Below are positions 52,394 through 59,813 of a stretch of DNA of 64,000 bases, piece after piece. The notes beneath the pieces are model-generated. The model had not been told where the DNA came from. It saw only the letters and a program-made list of their open reading frames with translations, and made no database searches. Every line of letters starts with the position of its first letter. Position 1 is the first letter of the stretch. The position numbers and the translations under genes are program-made. This DNA comes from Planctomycetota bacterium (GTDB taxonomy: Bacteria > Planctomycetota > Phycisphaerae > UBA1845 > UTPLA1), in contig JACRIM010000045.1 of assembly GCA_016235815.1 (NCBI GenBank), positions 186,001 to 250,000 of the forward strand, given 5' to 3'.

Positions 52394-53002
52394 TTACTTG
52401 CTTTCTTTCTGCCCCGCGTTCTTCACGGCGTTCAGTTCGGCACGCAGCGAGTCGAGTTCGTCCATGTCCTTGGCGTGCTCGGCCTGACCTTCCGCTTCGA
52501 TCAACGCGTCGATTTCCTGATCGGTGACGACCTCGGCCGGAACGCCGGCCGTGTCGGATGCGGCGATGTCCTCGACCGTCTCCAGGAACATGCTCATCCG
52601 CTCTTCCATGCTCTGGCTCTGCGCCATGGCCTTTTCCCACTCGAGCTGCGTCTTGGCAAGGTCCGTCTCGCCATACATGCGACTAATCTCAGCGGCCATG
52701 GTGCTCATGGCGGACACAAAGTCGCTGGATGCCTCGGCCTGCCGCTTGATAAGCAGCGCGTTTTTCACCGCGAGCAGTTGCCGCTCCAGCATCTTCTTGA
52801 TCGTCGCGGTTTTCTTAAGCGAATTGCGGATAAAAACATACTGCCCGTTGTCGCCGATCTCCTTCGCACGGCGGGCATTCTTGACGAACTCATCCGTGAA
52901 CTTTCCCTGCTCGGCAATCGCCTTCTCAATGCGGCGGATGCCCTGGCGGATCTTGATGTCGCGCTCAATCCGGCGCTCTTCTGCGGATTTGAAAAGGCTC
53001 AT
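52394..53002 (-). CDS. ESCRT-III (CHMP2/Vps2)-like protein with C-terminal MIM1-like motif
   Basis: The 202-residue protein is nearly all helical. The N-terminus MSLFKSAEERR could be a membrane-binding helix; basic helices (about 17-90) follow, then SAMSTMAAEISRM and LEWEKAMAQSQSMEERMSMF, ETVEDIA (98-147), which by eye follow the CHMP2 pattern of a QAMKGVTKAM-like and an EFERQAEIMDMKEEMM-like segment. The charge shifts from basic to acidic toward the C-terminus, as in ESCRT-III. The tail SLRAELNAVK (185-194) fits the MIM1 form LxxRLxxLK with E for R and V for L; MIM1 binds MIT domains. The MIT-Vps4 partner is at 46089. Confidence 0.78.
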   Translation of the reverse strand: MSLFKSAEERRIERDIKIRQGIRRIEKAIAEQGKFTDEFVKNARRAKEIGDNGQYVFIRNSLKKTATIKKMLERQLLAVKNALLIKRQAEASSDFVSAMSTMAAEISRMYGETDLAKTQLEWEKAMAQSQSMEERMSMFLETVEDIAASDTAGVPAEVVTDQEIDALIEAEGQAEHAKDMDELDSLRAELNAVKNAGQKESK

Positions 53003-53006
53003 AGAT

Positions 53007-53127
53007 TAATTCCCAATGACGAATGACCAATTACCAATGTCCCCCTCAAGCGCAGCACCGTTCGGCAATGTGCGATGCGTAGTTGTGATTCGTAATTCGT
53101 CATTCGTCATTCGTAATTCGTAATTCA
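53007..53127. repeat. Inverted intergenic repeat of AATTACCAATGACGAAT type
   Basis: Left arm copies (53007-53039; AATGACGAATGACCAATTAC) and right arm copies (53088-53127; ATTCGTCATTCGTCATTCG, ATTCGTAATTCG) are reverse complements of one another in part. They flank 48 bases of unrelated sequence and fill the whole gap between two ESCRT-III-like genes. The units are 6-8 bases repeated with small changes. A similar element lies at 53734-53829. Confidence 0.7.
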
Positions 53128-53730
53128 TCATTCTGATTGCGCTTTGTGTCGTTCGCGAACACGGCGATCGGCTTCATCAAAGGCTTGGCCCGCGTCGGCG
53201 ATCAGACCAGTGTCCATCTGCTCCCAGACATCAAGCACCTGCTTCGAGCCGGGCGTGAGAATGCTCTCGCCGTCCTCGCCGCCGATCTGGAGCATGGAAT
53301 CCAGTCGATCCTGATACATCTCGGCGGTGATTTCGTCGCTGGCGATCATCTTCTCCAACGCGACGAGGTCCTTTTCGCCAATGAGCCCGAGCTTTGAACC
53401 GCGGGCCTTCGCCTTCTCCGCATTTTCACGAAGCATGCGCATCCGCGTGACAGTGATCGCTTCCTTGCTGCGGATGTTGAGCTGACGCGACGTGAGCAAC
53501 TGCTCCGTCGTCTTCAGGTCAAACTCCTGCGCAAGGACGCGGCGCACCTCCGGCGACTTCTCCTGCCGTCCACGCTCGAATATCTCCTGCTTCTTCGCCG
53601 CCAGATCGGTGACGCGCTTAAGCAGTTGATCGCGCTCGCGGTTGAGCAGCAGCTCCTGTCGGCGAAGCTCCTGCCGCGTCATCTGCGACAGGGCCTTGTT
53701 CTTTTTTGTCAGCCAGTCAAAGAGGGCCAT
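53128..53730 (-). CDS. ESCRT-III-like coiled-coil protein, second paralogue
   Basis: The 200-residue protein starts MALFDWLTKKNK, close to the SLTDWIKSLFSK start of the third paralogue, and continues with a long helical hairpin (about 15-105; LNRERDQLLKRVTDLAAKKQ, VRRVLAQEFDLKTTEQLLTS). The C-terminal third is shorter and more polar, with QVLDVWEQMDTG. Size, N-terminal amphipathic segment and helix layout match its neighbours, but I see no clear MIM. Probably a co-polymerising subunit. Family call rests mainly on pattern and context. Confidence 0.68.
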   Translation of the reverse strand: MALFDWLTKKNKALSQMTRQELRRQELLLNRERDQLLKRVTDLAAKKQEIFERGRQEKSPEVRRVLAQEFDLKTTEQLLTSRQLNIRSKEAITVTRMRMLRENAEKAKARGSKLGLIGEKDLVALEKMIASDEITAEMYQDRLDSMLQIGGEDGESILTPGSKQVLDVWEQMDTGLIADAGQAFDEADRRVRERHKAQSE

Positions 53731-53733
53731 AAC

Positions 53734-53829
53734 TGAATTACCAATGACGAATTACCAATGACGAAAGTGCTCCGAGCACGGCACATGGCTGGTTATTGGT
53801 AATTGGTCATTCGACATTTGTCATTATTT
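53734..53829. repeat. Second inverted intergenic repeat of the same type
   Basis: Left arm GAATTACCAATGACGAATT and a further ACCAATGACGAAAG (53735-53766), and right arm ATTGGTAATTGGTCATTCG and ATTTGTCATT (53794-53826) are partly reverse complementary. The element fills the gap between the second and third ESCRT-III-like genes. Confidence 0.7.
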
Positions 53830-53830
53830 C

Positions 53831-55240
53831 TCATTCCGCCTGTGCCGGTCCGCGTTCCTTCTTTGTCTCCGGCGGATTCCCTTCCTGCGCCTGAGCGACT
53901 GTCCGGGATTGATCCTGCTTCTCCACCGCCGGCTTGTCGCCTTCCAATTCCTTCAGGATCGCCGCTTCATCCTCCGAAACGGCCGATTGAGCCAGCCCGA
54001 CCTCAAGGTCGCTGACCAGCCCGTCGCTCACCGTGAGTTGCTCCAGGATTTCCTCGGCGTTCACCGCGGCCTCGGTCAATTCATCGCTCGACGGCAACTG
54101 CGCCACGCTGCCGGCCTGTGCCAGTTCGAGGTTATGAATGTGCGTGCTGATGATGTTGATCTGCTTGCTGACAACGGCCGCGCTGGTGTTACAGCGGGAA
54201 ATGTCCTTCCGCATGTGGGCGATCTGCGCCGCGAGGCGACGCTTCACCACGTTCGACGATGCGCTCTTGCCCTCAGTCACCAGCTCCTGCTCGCGCTTCT
54301 CCAGCTTGCCGATGTCGTCATACATCCGATCGAGGCGCGTGGACAGGGCGGCGCGCCGCTCTTTGAGCACGTTCACTTTCGCCGCCTCATCGCCTTCCTT
54401 CGAGAAGAGGCTCTTGATCCAATCCGTGAGGGACATTGAGTCGTCCTCCTTCGTCGGAAGCGATGCCGCCCCGCGATACAAAATCACGTCGCCGGCCTGC
54501 CGCGTCACGCGCAGTTCAGGGTCGGACTTGGCTGCCGACTCGAAACCAGCCTGCGCCACTGTAAGCGGAATGCCGAGGTCTTTCGCCATGTCGGCCGCCG
54601 AAAGCCCACCGATAAGCAGGTCCGTACTGCGAGCCTCAATCTCGCGTCGTACGCGGTCCACCTTCTGCGTCGGCCCTTCCGGATCGAACAGTTTTATCAG
54701 ACGCTCGTCCAACGGGCCACCGGGGCAACCAGTCTTCCACCCGCCCTCCTTGGTCGGCTCAACCAATACCACTCGAACATTGGGCATGCCGACAGGAGTA
54801 TTCCAAGCATCCGCCGCAAATCCACTCGGGCTGCATACGCCAATGACATGCGGCACGCGCCCATCGCGGACGAGGCTGCGCACGTGCTTATCGAGCGTTG
54901 CGAAATTAACCGGTTCAACGCGGCCGTCGCCATCCAAGAGCGGGCCCGGCGGCGCAAGCACCGTCGCAACCGTGACGCTCTTGAGTTTCTTCCAGAATAT
55001 GAACTGCCGCTCGAAACCGCGAATGGTGAAGCCCCGACCCTGTGGGAGCATATCGAACTTCTTGCGGTCATAGATTCGGCGATCCACCATCGCCGCGCGT
55101 ACGTGCTCGGCGCGGTCGTGATCCTCGCGCGCAAACGTGGTTCCGGCGAAGGTCTTGCTGCCCGCAGCCTTGATGTTGGCCTGCACTCCCGCGAGGAAGC
55201 CGGACTCGGCTTCAACGGCTTGTTCTATGGCTGACTTCAT
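53831..55240 (-). CDS. Winged-helix-containing domain fused in frame to a Snf7-like ESCRT-III protein
   Basis: The 469-residue reading has two parts. Residues 1-268 are an unrecognised alpha/beta region (about 85-190; HVIGVCSPSGFAADAWNTPV, NVRVVLVEPTKEGGW) and a winged-helix-like end (about 205-262; LLIGGLSAADMAKDLGIPLT). Residues 269-469 form a complete ESCRT-III-like protein: MSLTDWIKSLFSK, helical hairpin (KLEKREQELVTEGK, RLAAQIAHMRKDISR), and an acidic end with NAEEILEQLTVSDGL and SEDEAAILKELE, like the Snf7 end. The second part has its own perfect ribosome site and would be 201 residues, the size of its paralogues. Winged helices are also the building unit of ESCRT-II. Confidence 0.75.
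   Translation of the reverse strand: MKSAIEQAVEAESGFLAGVQANIKAAGSKTFAGTTFAREDHDRAEHVRAAMVDRRIYDRKKFDMLPQGRGFTIRGFERQFIFWKKLKSVTVATVLAPPGPLLDGDGRVEPVNFATLDKHVRSLVRDGRVPHVIGVCSPSGFAADAWNTPVGMPNVRVVLVEPTKEGGWKTGCPGGPLDERLIKLFDPEGPTQKVDRVRREIEARSTDLLIGGLSAADMAKDLGIPLTVAQAGFESAAKSDPELRVTRQAGDVILYRGAASLPTKEDDSMSLTDWIKSLFSKEGDEAAKVNVLKERRAALSTRLDRMYDDIGKLEKREQELVTEGKSASSNVVKRRLAAQIAHMRKDISRCNTSAAVVSKQINIISTHIHNLELAQAGSVAQLPSSDELTEAAVNAEEILEQLTVSDGLVSDLEVGLAQSAVSEDEAAILKELEGDKPAVEKQDQSRTVAQAQEGNPPETKKERGPAQAE
54434..54449 (-). promoter_or_regulatory. Internal ribosome-binding site and start codon for the separate ESCRT-III-like product
   Basis: On the minus strand AGGAGG (54449-54444) stands seven bases before an in-frame ATG at 54436-54434, inside the long reading. 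Initiation here gives a 201-residue protein ending at 53831, matching paralogues of 202 and 200 residues. Either both a fusion and a short form are made, or the upstream gene lost its stop codon. Confidence 0.7.
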
Positions 55241-55420
55241 GCTCGCCTCGATCTCAACAATGCCAACTCAAAATCCGAGCACAATGGCGCAAGCCTTGTG
55301 GCATGTCGCGTCGTCGCCTGACTCGGAAGCAATCTGGAAATCGCATGCCACGCGAACCACAGGCTTCCGCCAAGCGGCTCAAATAGGCAATGCGGACTGC
55401 ATTGTTGCGGCGCGAATCTC

Positions 55421-55651
55421 CTACGCATCGCGCTTCTTCCCACACATGCGGCAGAATCGTCCGTGCGGCGGATTCGGGGCGCGGCAGCGCGGATCGTCGC
55501 ACGCCCACACGCCGGCGCGACCGACGTCATCCTCGCCCCAACCGCACGTCCAACGGAACGCACCGGCGATCGAATAGACAACGAAGATCGTGCCAATGAT
55601 TAAAAGCCCAAGTGCAATGATCGGGGGCATTCCGGTCGTCCAGAAGAACAT
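55421..55651 (-). CDS. Small membrane protein with C-terminal zinc ribbon
   Basis: Started at 55651, five bases after the kinase stop, the 76-residue protein has one membrane helix (about 8-32; PPIIALGLLIIGTIFVVYSI) and a RanBP2/zinc-ribbon-like end with WACDDPRCRAPNPPHGRFC and RMCG. The zinc ribbon resembles those at the end of the kinase. It is coupled to the kinase and may be its membrane docking partner. The 180 bases from 55241 to 55420 downstream hold no gene. Confidence 0.72.
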   Translation of the reverse strand: MFFWTTGMPPIIALGLLIIGTIFVVYSIAGAFRWTCGWGEDDVGRAGVWACDDPRCRAPNPPHGRFCRMCGKKRDA

Positions 55652-55656
55652 GGCGG

Positions 55657-56775
55657 TCACCTCGCTCCCGTCGGAAGTGGCGCGCCGCAACCCACGCAGA
55701 ATCGATCATCCGCCTGCGGCACGGCGCCGCACCCGCCGCACGTACGCACCTCCGCAACCAGTTGTACGCCGCACAGGATGCAGAAGTTGTCGCCTGGTTG
55801 AGCCTCCCCGCCGCAGGATGGGCACGATCGTTTCGACTTCCTCGGCCCCGGGATCGGCGGCGGAGGAGGTACGCGGCCATCCCGTTCGACGCGTACCGGA
55901 CCGCCTGCACCACGGGCCATCGGAGGCAACGACGCCTGAATCACCGGCGGCACGCTCATCGCATCGACCATGCCGAGCGCTTCCGTCGCACTGGCAATTC
56001 GCCGCTCGCGCCGTGTGTAGAGTTTCGAATACAGGTTGTCGATCCACGAAGGCAACCCCTCGCGCACATGCGATGGCAGGTCGCCGCCGGTCGGCCGCTG
56101 ACCTGTCACCATTTCAAACAGTACGACGCCAACGGAATACAAATCGCTTCGCGCGTCGGTCTCACCGCCATCGCGCTGCTCCGGTGCCATGTAGGCGAGC
56201 GTGCCCGAGATGCTCTTGCCGTCTTCGGCGAGCAGACTGCCGGATTGCACAATGCTCGACGCGGTGATCTCGCCGACCTGGCCAAGACCGAAGTCGGTCA
56301 CCTTCACATCGTCGGGCGTAAGCGTCTCCGGTTTCTTCGTGTGACCGCCAACGATGAGGACGTTGGCCGGCTTGATGTCCCGGTGGATCACGTTTGACGC
56401 ATGGGCATGCTCCAGTGCGCGGAAAATCCCGCACAACACGCTTCGCACGCACTGCACCGGCAGGCCGGAGGGGCTTTTCTCGATAAGCTTGTCCAGCGAA
56501 GGACCGTCGACGAGTTCCATTACGAGGTAGGGCGTGTCGCCGTATGGATCCAGCCCAATGGCGCGGACGATGTTCGGGTGCTTCAGACCGTGAACGGTAA
56601 TACCCTCGCGCTGCAGATTGCGAACGAAACGCGAATCCGTCGGCACCTTCACCGCCACGCGCTCGGTCTTCCACACATGATGATGCGCGCGCCAGACCTG
56701 ACCGAAGCTGCCCGCGCCGAGAAGCTCCTCCAGCACGTATTCGCTGATGCGATCACCTTGTCTTGGCCCCTGCAT
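55657..56775 (-). CDS. Soluble Hanks-type Ser/Thr kinase with two C-terminal zinc ribbons
   Basis: The 372-residue protein has a full kinase domain (about 10-275): LLGAGSFGQVWRA loop, lysine K43 in VAVK, HRDIKPANVL at 131, DFGLGQ at 161, and GTLAYMAPEQRDGG. A Pro-rich linker (PPPPPIPGPRK) leads to two zinc ribbons, CPSCGGEAQPGDNFCILCG and CGGCGAVPQADDRFCVGCG. There is no membrane helix, unlike the kinase at 450. Its place in the ESCRT-like gene run suggests that it phosphorylates those subunits or senses a membrane signal through the TM/zinc-ribbon partner. Confidence 0.9.
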   Translation of the reverse strand: MQGPRQGDRISEYVLEELLGAGSFGQVWRAHHHVWKTERVAVKVPTDSRFVRNLQREGITVHGLKHPNIVRAIGLDPYGDTPYLVMELVDGPSLDKLIEKSPSGLPVQCVRSVLCGIFRALEHAHASNVIHRDIKPANVLIVGGHTKKPETLTPDDVKVTDFGLGQVGEITASSIVQSGSLLAEDGKSISGTLAYMAPEQRDGGETDARSDLYSVGVVLFEMVTGQRPTGGDLPSHVREGLPSWIDNLYSKLYTRRERRIASATEALGMVDAMSVPPVIQASLPPMARGAGGPVRVERDGRVPPPPPIPGPRKSKRSCPSCGGEAQPGDNFCILCGVQLVAEVRTCGGCGAVPQADDRFCVGCGAPLPTGAR

Positions 56776-56811
56776 GGTTACCCTCCCGGCAATTAGGCCG
56801 AGCGATTCGTA

Positions 56812-57237
56812 TTACGCGTCGGCCTGTCTCGCCAGGGATTCACAGATCACGAAATTATATGCGGCCGCGGCGGCAAACCCAAGAAACACGACAAACCACG
56901 AAAACGAGCCGACGATCCCGCCGCCCGCAAGATACAACGCAAACGCGATGTCCGCCGCACTGTATGCGATGATGATCGCAACGCCGATCGCACCGGCCGA
57001 CTGCGCCGATTGCATCCGCGCCTGCCGTGCCATCAGCGGCTGAATGAAAAGATAGCTGCTCCACGGCAGCGCCGCGGCGACGACGATCCATAGAAGCGAC
57101 ATCTTCACCACGTGCCACCCGGCCTGAAGCGTCTCCGGGTGTTGGTAGCACCAGATTCCGCCGCCGGCCATGGCGACGAAGATGAGGGCGGTGGCGACCT
57201 TTCCGCCGACAAACTTTCCCAACTCAGCGATAATCAC
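56812..57237 (-). CDS. Four-helix membrane protein heading the ESCRT-like gene run
   Basis: The 141-residue protein has four hydrophobic helices (about 14-32, 43-66, 82-104, 110-132) with small polar loops (QPLMARQARMQSAQSAG in the middle). No family recognised. It is the most upstream gene of the minus-strand run, 36 bases before the kinase. A membrane anchor or target of the ESCRT-like subunits is possible; this is inference. Confidence 0.72.
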   Translation of the reverse strand: MIIAELGKFVGGKVATALIFVAMAGGGIWCYQHPETLQAGWHVVKMSLLWIVVAAALPWSSYLFIQPLMARQARMQSAQSAGAIGVAIIIAYSAADIAFALYLAGGGIVGSFSWFVVFLGFAAAAAYNFVICESLARQADA

Positions 57238-57562
57238 GCTCCACCTTTTCCAGTCGTTAACCCTCGGTTGAAGAAGAGGGCATTGACGCGTTCAAGGAGC
57301 ATCCACTCAAGCAACTCCATGAAGAAAAAAAACACGCCCGCAAGAAGCACGACAACCTGAGTCCTTCCGTCCTACTAAATATAGCAATCCCGGCCGGTTT
57401 CACGCCTATAATCCGGCCCCGCTTTTCCAGCCGTCCGCCTTGACGGAACCCTCGTTTCCCCCGACACTTATACCCTGTATTCATTGAAAACAACCGTTAC
57501 GCCGCCTGTCGCCCGATCGACCGGGTCGCTTCGTCGGCGGCAGCACCACGCAGGAACCACTC
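57238..57562. promoter_or_regulatory. Divergent intergenic region between the ESCRT-like run and efp
   Basis: This 325-base gap holds no credible gene. A perfect TATAAT lies on the plus strand at 57407-57412, 151 bases before the efp ATG, with no good -35; if used, efp has a long 5' leader. A promoter for the minus-strand run must also lie here; I see only a weak TATATT-like element near 57374-57384. Confidence 0.35.
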
Positions 57563-58120
57563 ATGCCGAAAGCATCCGACATCCGTAAGGGCCAGGCCGT
57601 CATCTGGGAGAACCAGCTTTATATCGTTCAGGAGGCCCAGCGCGTCGCCAAGGGCAACTGGCGCAGCTACATGCAAATGAAAATGCGCAACTTCAAGACC
57701 GGCCTCACCCTCGATCAGCGGATGAACATGGACGAGAAGCTGGACACGCCGCACGTCGAAGACAAGCCGATGGAGTTCCTTTATCGCGAGGGCGACAACT
57801 TCGTCCTCATGGATATCACGTCGTTCGAGCAGATTCCGGTTTCCAAGGACATCATGATCGATGCCGAGAACTACCTGAAAGGCAACGAGCGCTGCGTCGC
57901 CAAGTTCATGGAGGGCACCATCATCAGCGTCGACCTTCCGAACATCGTCGAATTGACCGTTGCCGACACGGCGCCACAGGCCAAGGGCGCGACCGTCACC
58001 AACCAGAGCAAGGACGCCGTCATGGAGACAGGCCTGAAGATTCGAGTTCCGCCGTTCATTGAAATCGGCGAGATGCTCCGCATCGACACGCGGACAGGCG
58101 AATACCTCGAGCGCGCTTAA
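57563..58120 (+). CDS. efp: Translation elongation factor P
   Basis: The 185-residue protein has the three beta-barrels of EF-P: N-terminal KOW-like domain (ASDIRKGQAVIWENQLYIVQ), middle OB domain and C-terminal OB domain (LKIRVPPFIEIGEMLRIDTR, TGEYLERA). The loop that reaches the peptidyl-transferase centre reads AKGNWRSYMQMK with lysine K30 where E. coli has K34 in PGKGQA. EF-P relieves stalls at polyproline. The modification enzyme is not in the window. Confidence 0.95.
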   Translation: MPKASDIRKGQAVIWENQLYIVQEAQRVAKGNWRSYMQMKMRNFKTGLTLDQRMNMDEKLDTPHVEDKPMEFLYREGDNFVLMDITSFEQIPVSKDIMIDAENYLKGNERCVAKFMEGTIISVDLPNIVELTVADTAPQAKGATVTNQSKDAVMETGLKIRVPPFIEIGEMLRIDTRTGEYLERA

Positions 58121-58140
58121 TCGCGATTGCCGTTCGACTC

Positions 58141-58938
58141 GTGTCACTCCACTCCGGTACAACGCCGTATCCTTTCGCATGGAACATCATCCCGCTGATG
58201 GGCGGGCTGGTCGATTTCTTCATGGGGGTATTGGGGAAAGTCGTCGCCATATTCTGGTGCCCCGGCCTGCCGAAAAGGGCTGATTCGGACAAACGCAGAC
58301 GTCGAGGCGTCACCTTCATCCTCGGCGGCATTGAAGGCCCCAGCATTTACAACTACTCCATCGCCATGGGTGTGCTCGGCGGCCGATATCGCGGGGCCGT
58401 CATTCGGTTCGACTGGAACGCGGGCCTCTTCGGCTTGCGCTCGCTGGTGAACCTGATGAGCCGGCGGCATCATGAGCGGCAGTCGGACCGACTGGCCAAA
58501 CGGATTGTCGAACACGCGCGGGCGTTTCCCGATTCACCGATCAATCTCGTGGCGCAATCGGGGGGTTGCTTCGTCGTAATTCGCGCGTTGGAAAAACTGC
58601 CGAACGATGTCAGCGTTCATGTCGCCGTCTTGCTGGCCGCCTCAACATCGCCGGGATACGACATCACCCGCGCGGCCTCGCGATGCAATCGGGCGATGGT
58701 CTCCATCGGCGCCCTGGGCGACTTTTTCTTCCTGGGAATCGGCACCATGATTTTTGGAACGTCCGACCGCGTCTGGTCCCCATCAGCCGGCCTCGTCGGC
58801 TGGCACTATAAGCACCCCCGATTCATCGAATCACGCTGGCATCCCTCATGGACGCGCCTGGGCTACGTCGGGAACCACGTCACATCATCGGCCGCGCCAT
58901 TTATCGCGGAAGTCGTGACGCCGCTACTGTCGAAGTGA
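58141..58938 (+). CDS. Putative alpha/beta-hydrolase-fold protein
   Basis: The 265-residue reading begins with GTG 20 bases after efp. A hydrophobic N-terminal segment precedes a Rossmann-like pattern with VTFILGGIEGPSIYNYSIA and a possible nucleophile elbow NLVAQSGGCFVVIRAL, where serine follows Gln rather than His; a late GYVGNHVTSSAAPF could hold the catalytic histidine. These suggest a degenerate or divergent hydrolase. The start is uncertain (ATG 58198 is possible). Substrate unknown. Confidence 0.65.
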   Translation: MSLHSGTTPYPFAWNIIPLMGGLVDFFMGVLGKVVAIFWCPGLPKRADSDKRRRRGVTFILGGIEGPSIYNYSIAMGVLGGRYRGAVIRFDWNAGLFGLRSLVNLMSRRHHERQSDRLAKRIVEHARAFPDSPINLVAQSGGCFVVIRALEKLPNDVSVHVAVLLAASTSPGYDITRAASRCNRAMVSIGALGDFFFLGIGTMIFGTSDRVWSPSAGLVGWHYKHPRFIESRWHPSWTRLGYVGNHVTSSAAPFIAEVVTPLLSK

Positions 58939-58958
58939 TTTTTCCTTCACGACCGCTC

Positions 58959-59675
58959 TTAAAGCCGGTGGCACGCCAAGCACAAACTGCTCCGCTGATT
59001 GGATCGCACCAGCATCGCTGGATGGCGCTCGGTGTTGTGCGGATCGTGGCACGACGTGCATTGCACGCGACCGCCCGGCAGCCGCATGCGACCGTCCGAC
59101 TCCACCTCCGCCGGACTGTGATACTTCGCATCAACCACCGGATACTTCGCGCCGATCGGATGGCTCGTCAACGGACGCGAGCCGTGTTGCTGACTGCCCA
59201 GTTGCCCGGTCCACATCAGTGAATGGCTCGATGTATAGACATCGGGTGCGGTCACGCCGTCATGGCAACTCAAACACAGGATGCTCGAACTGTTCAACTC
59301 ATCCCCAAACGCCTGCCGAAGCGACGCCGGTTGTGCGGACCGCGGCGCGCGATCGAGCAGCGGCGCCCGCGTCGTCGTCATGTGCGGGGTGTGACACGTC
59401 AGGCATAAATCGCGCGGATTCCGCGGATCACGCGAAAAGTCGTGCTTGCTGCCGATCAATCCGCCGGCAAAGCTGTCACGCAATTCCGGCGGCACCTCCC
59501 ACTTGGCTTCCGTGGCCGGCATCGTCGTCGCCCGGCCGCCGCGCGGACCTTCTGCACACGACCCGAGTGAAAGGATAAAGACCCCAGCCGACAGCCCGAA
59601 AAGTGCGCACGCCACGTTGTGGCGCAGCGTGCAACAACAACTCGCACGCGCCTCGCTGTTACAGTATGATCTCAT
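58959..59675 (-). CDS. Tetrahaem c-type cytochrome lipoprotein (doubled CxxCH)
   Basis: The 238-residue product (start 59675) has a signal peptide ending in a lipobox LSLGSC and four haem sites: CLTCHTPH, CLSCHDG, CTSCHDPH and CLACH. CxxCH followed by xPH is typical of 'doubled CxxCH' electron-transfer proteins. A Thr/Met/Pro linker follows the lipid cysteine. It is divergent from the barrel gene and likely belongs to the same electron-transfer set. A longer start at 59729 is less likely. Confidence 0.87.
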   Translation of the reverse strand: MRSYCNSEARASCCCTLRHNVACALFGLSAGVFILSLGSCAEGPRGGRATTMPATEAKWEVPPELRDSFAGGLIGSKHDFSRDPRNPRDLCLTCHTPHMTTTRAPLLDRAPRSAQPASLRQAFGDELNSSSILCLSCHDGVTAPDVYTSSHSLMWTGQLGSQQHGSRPLTSHPIGAKYPVVDAKYHSPAEVESDGRMRLPGGRVQCTSCHDPHNTERHPAMLVRSNQRSSLCLACHRL

Positions 59676-59813
59676 CGTGTTCGGGGACAGACTATACGCC
59701 GCGCGATTGCATCGAGCAAGATGTAACACGCGACACGCTGAAGTGCGCTCGGCGCGGTGAGTGCGCGACTAGCCTCCCGACCATTGGGCGGCATGCGGAC
59801 GTATTGTTGCCCG

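Noticed and set aside
53007-53829. CRISPR array from the repeated ATTCGTAATTCG words
   Set aside because: Units are short and contiguous, without spacers of constant length, and no cas genes are present.
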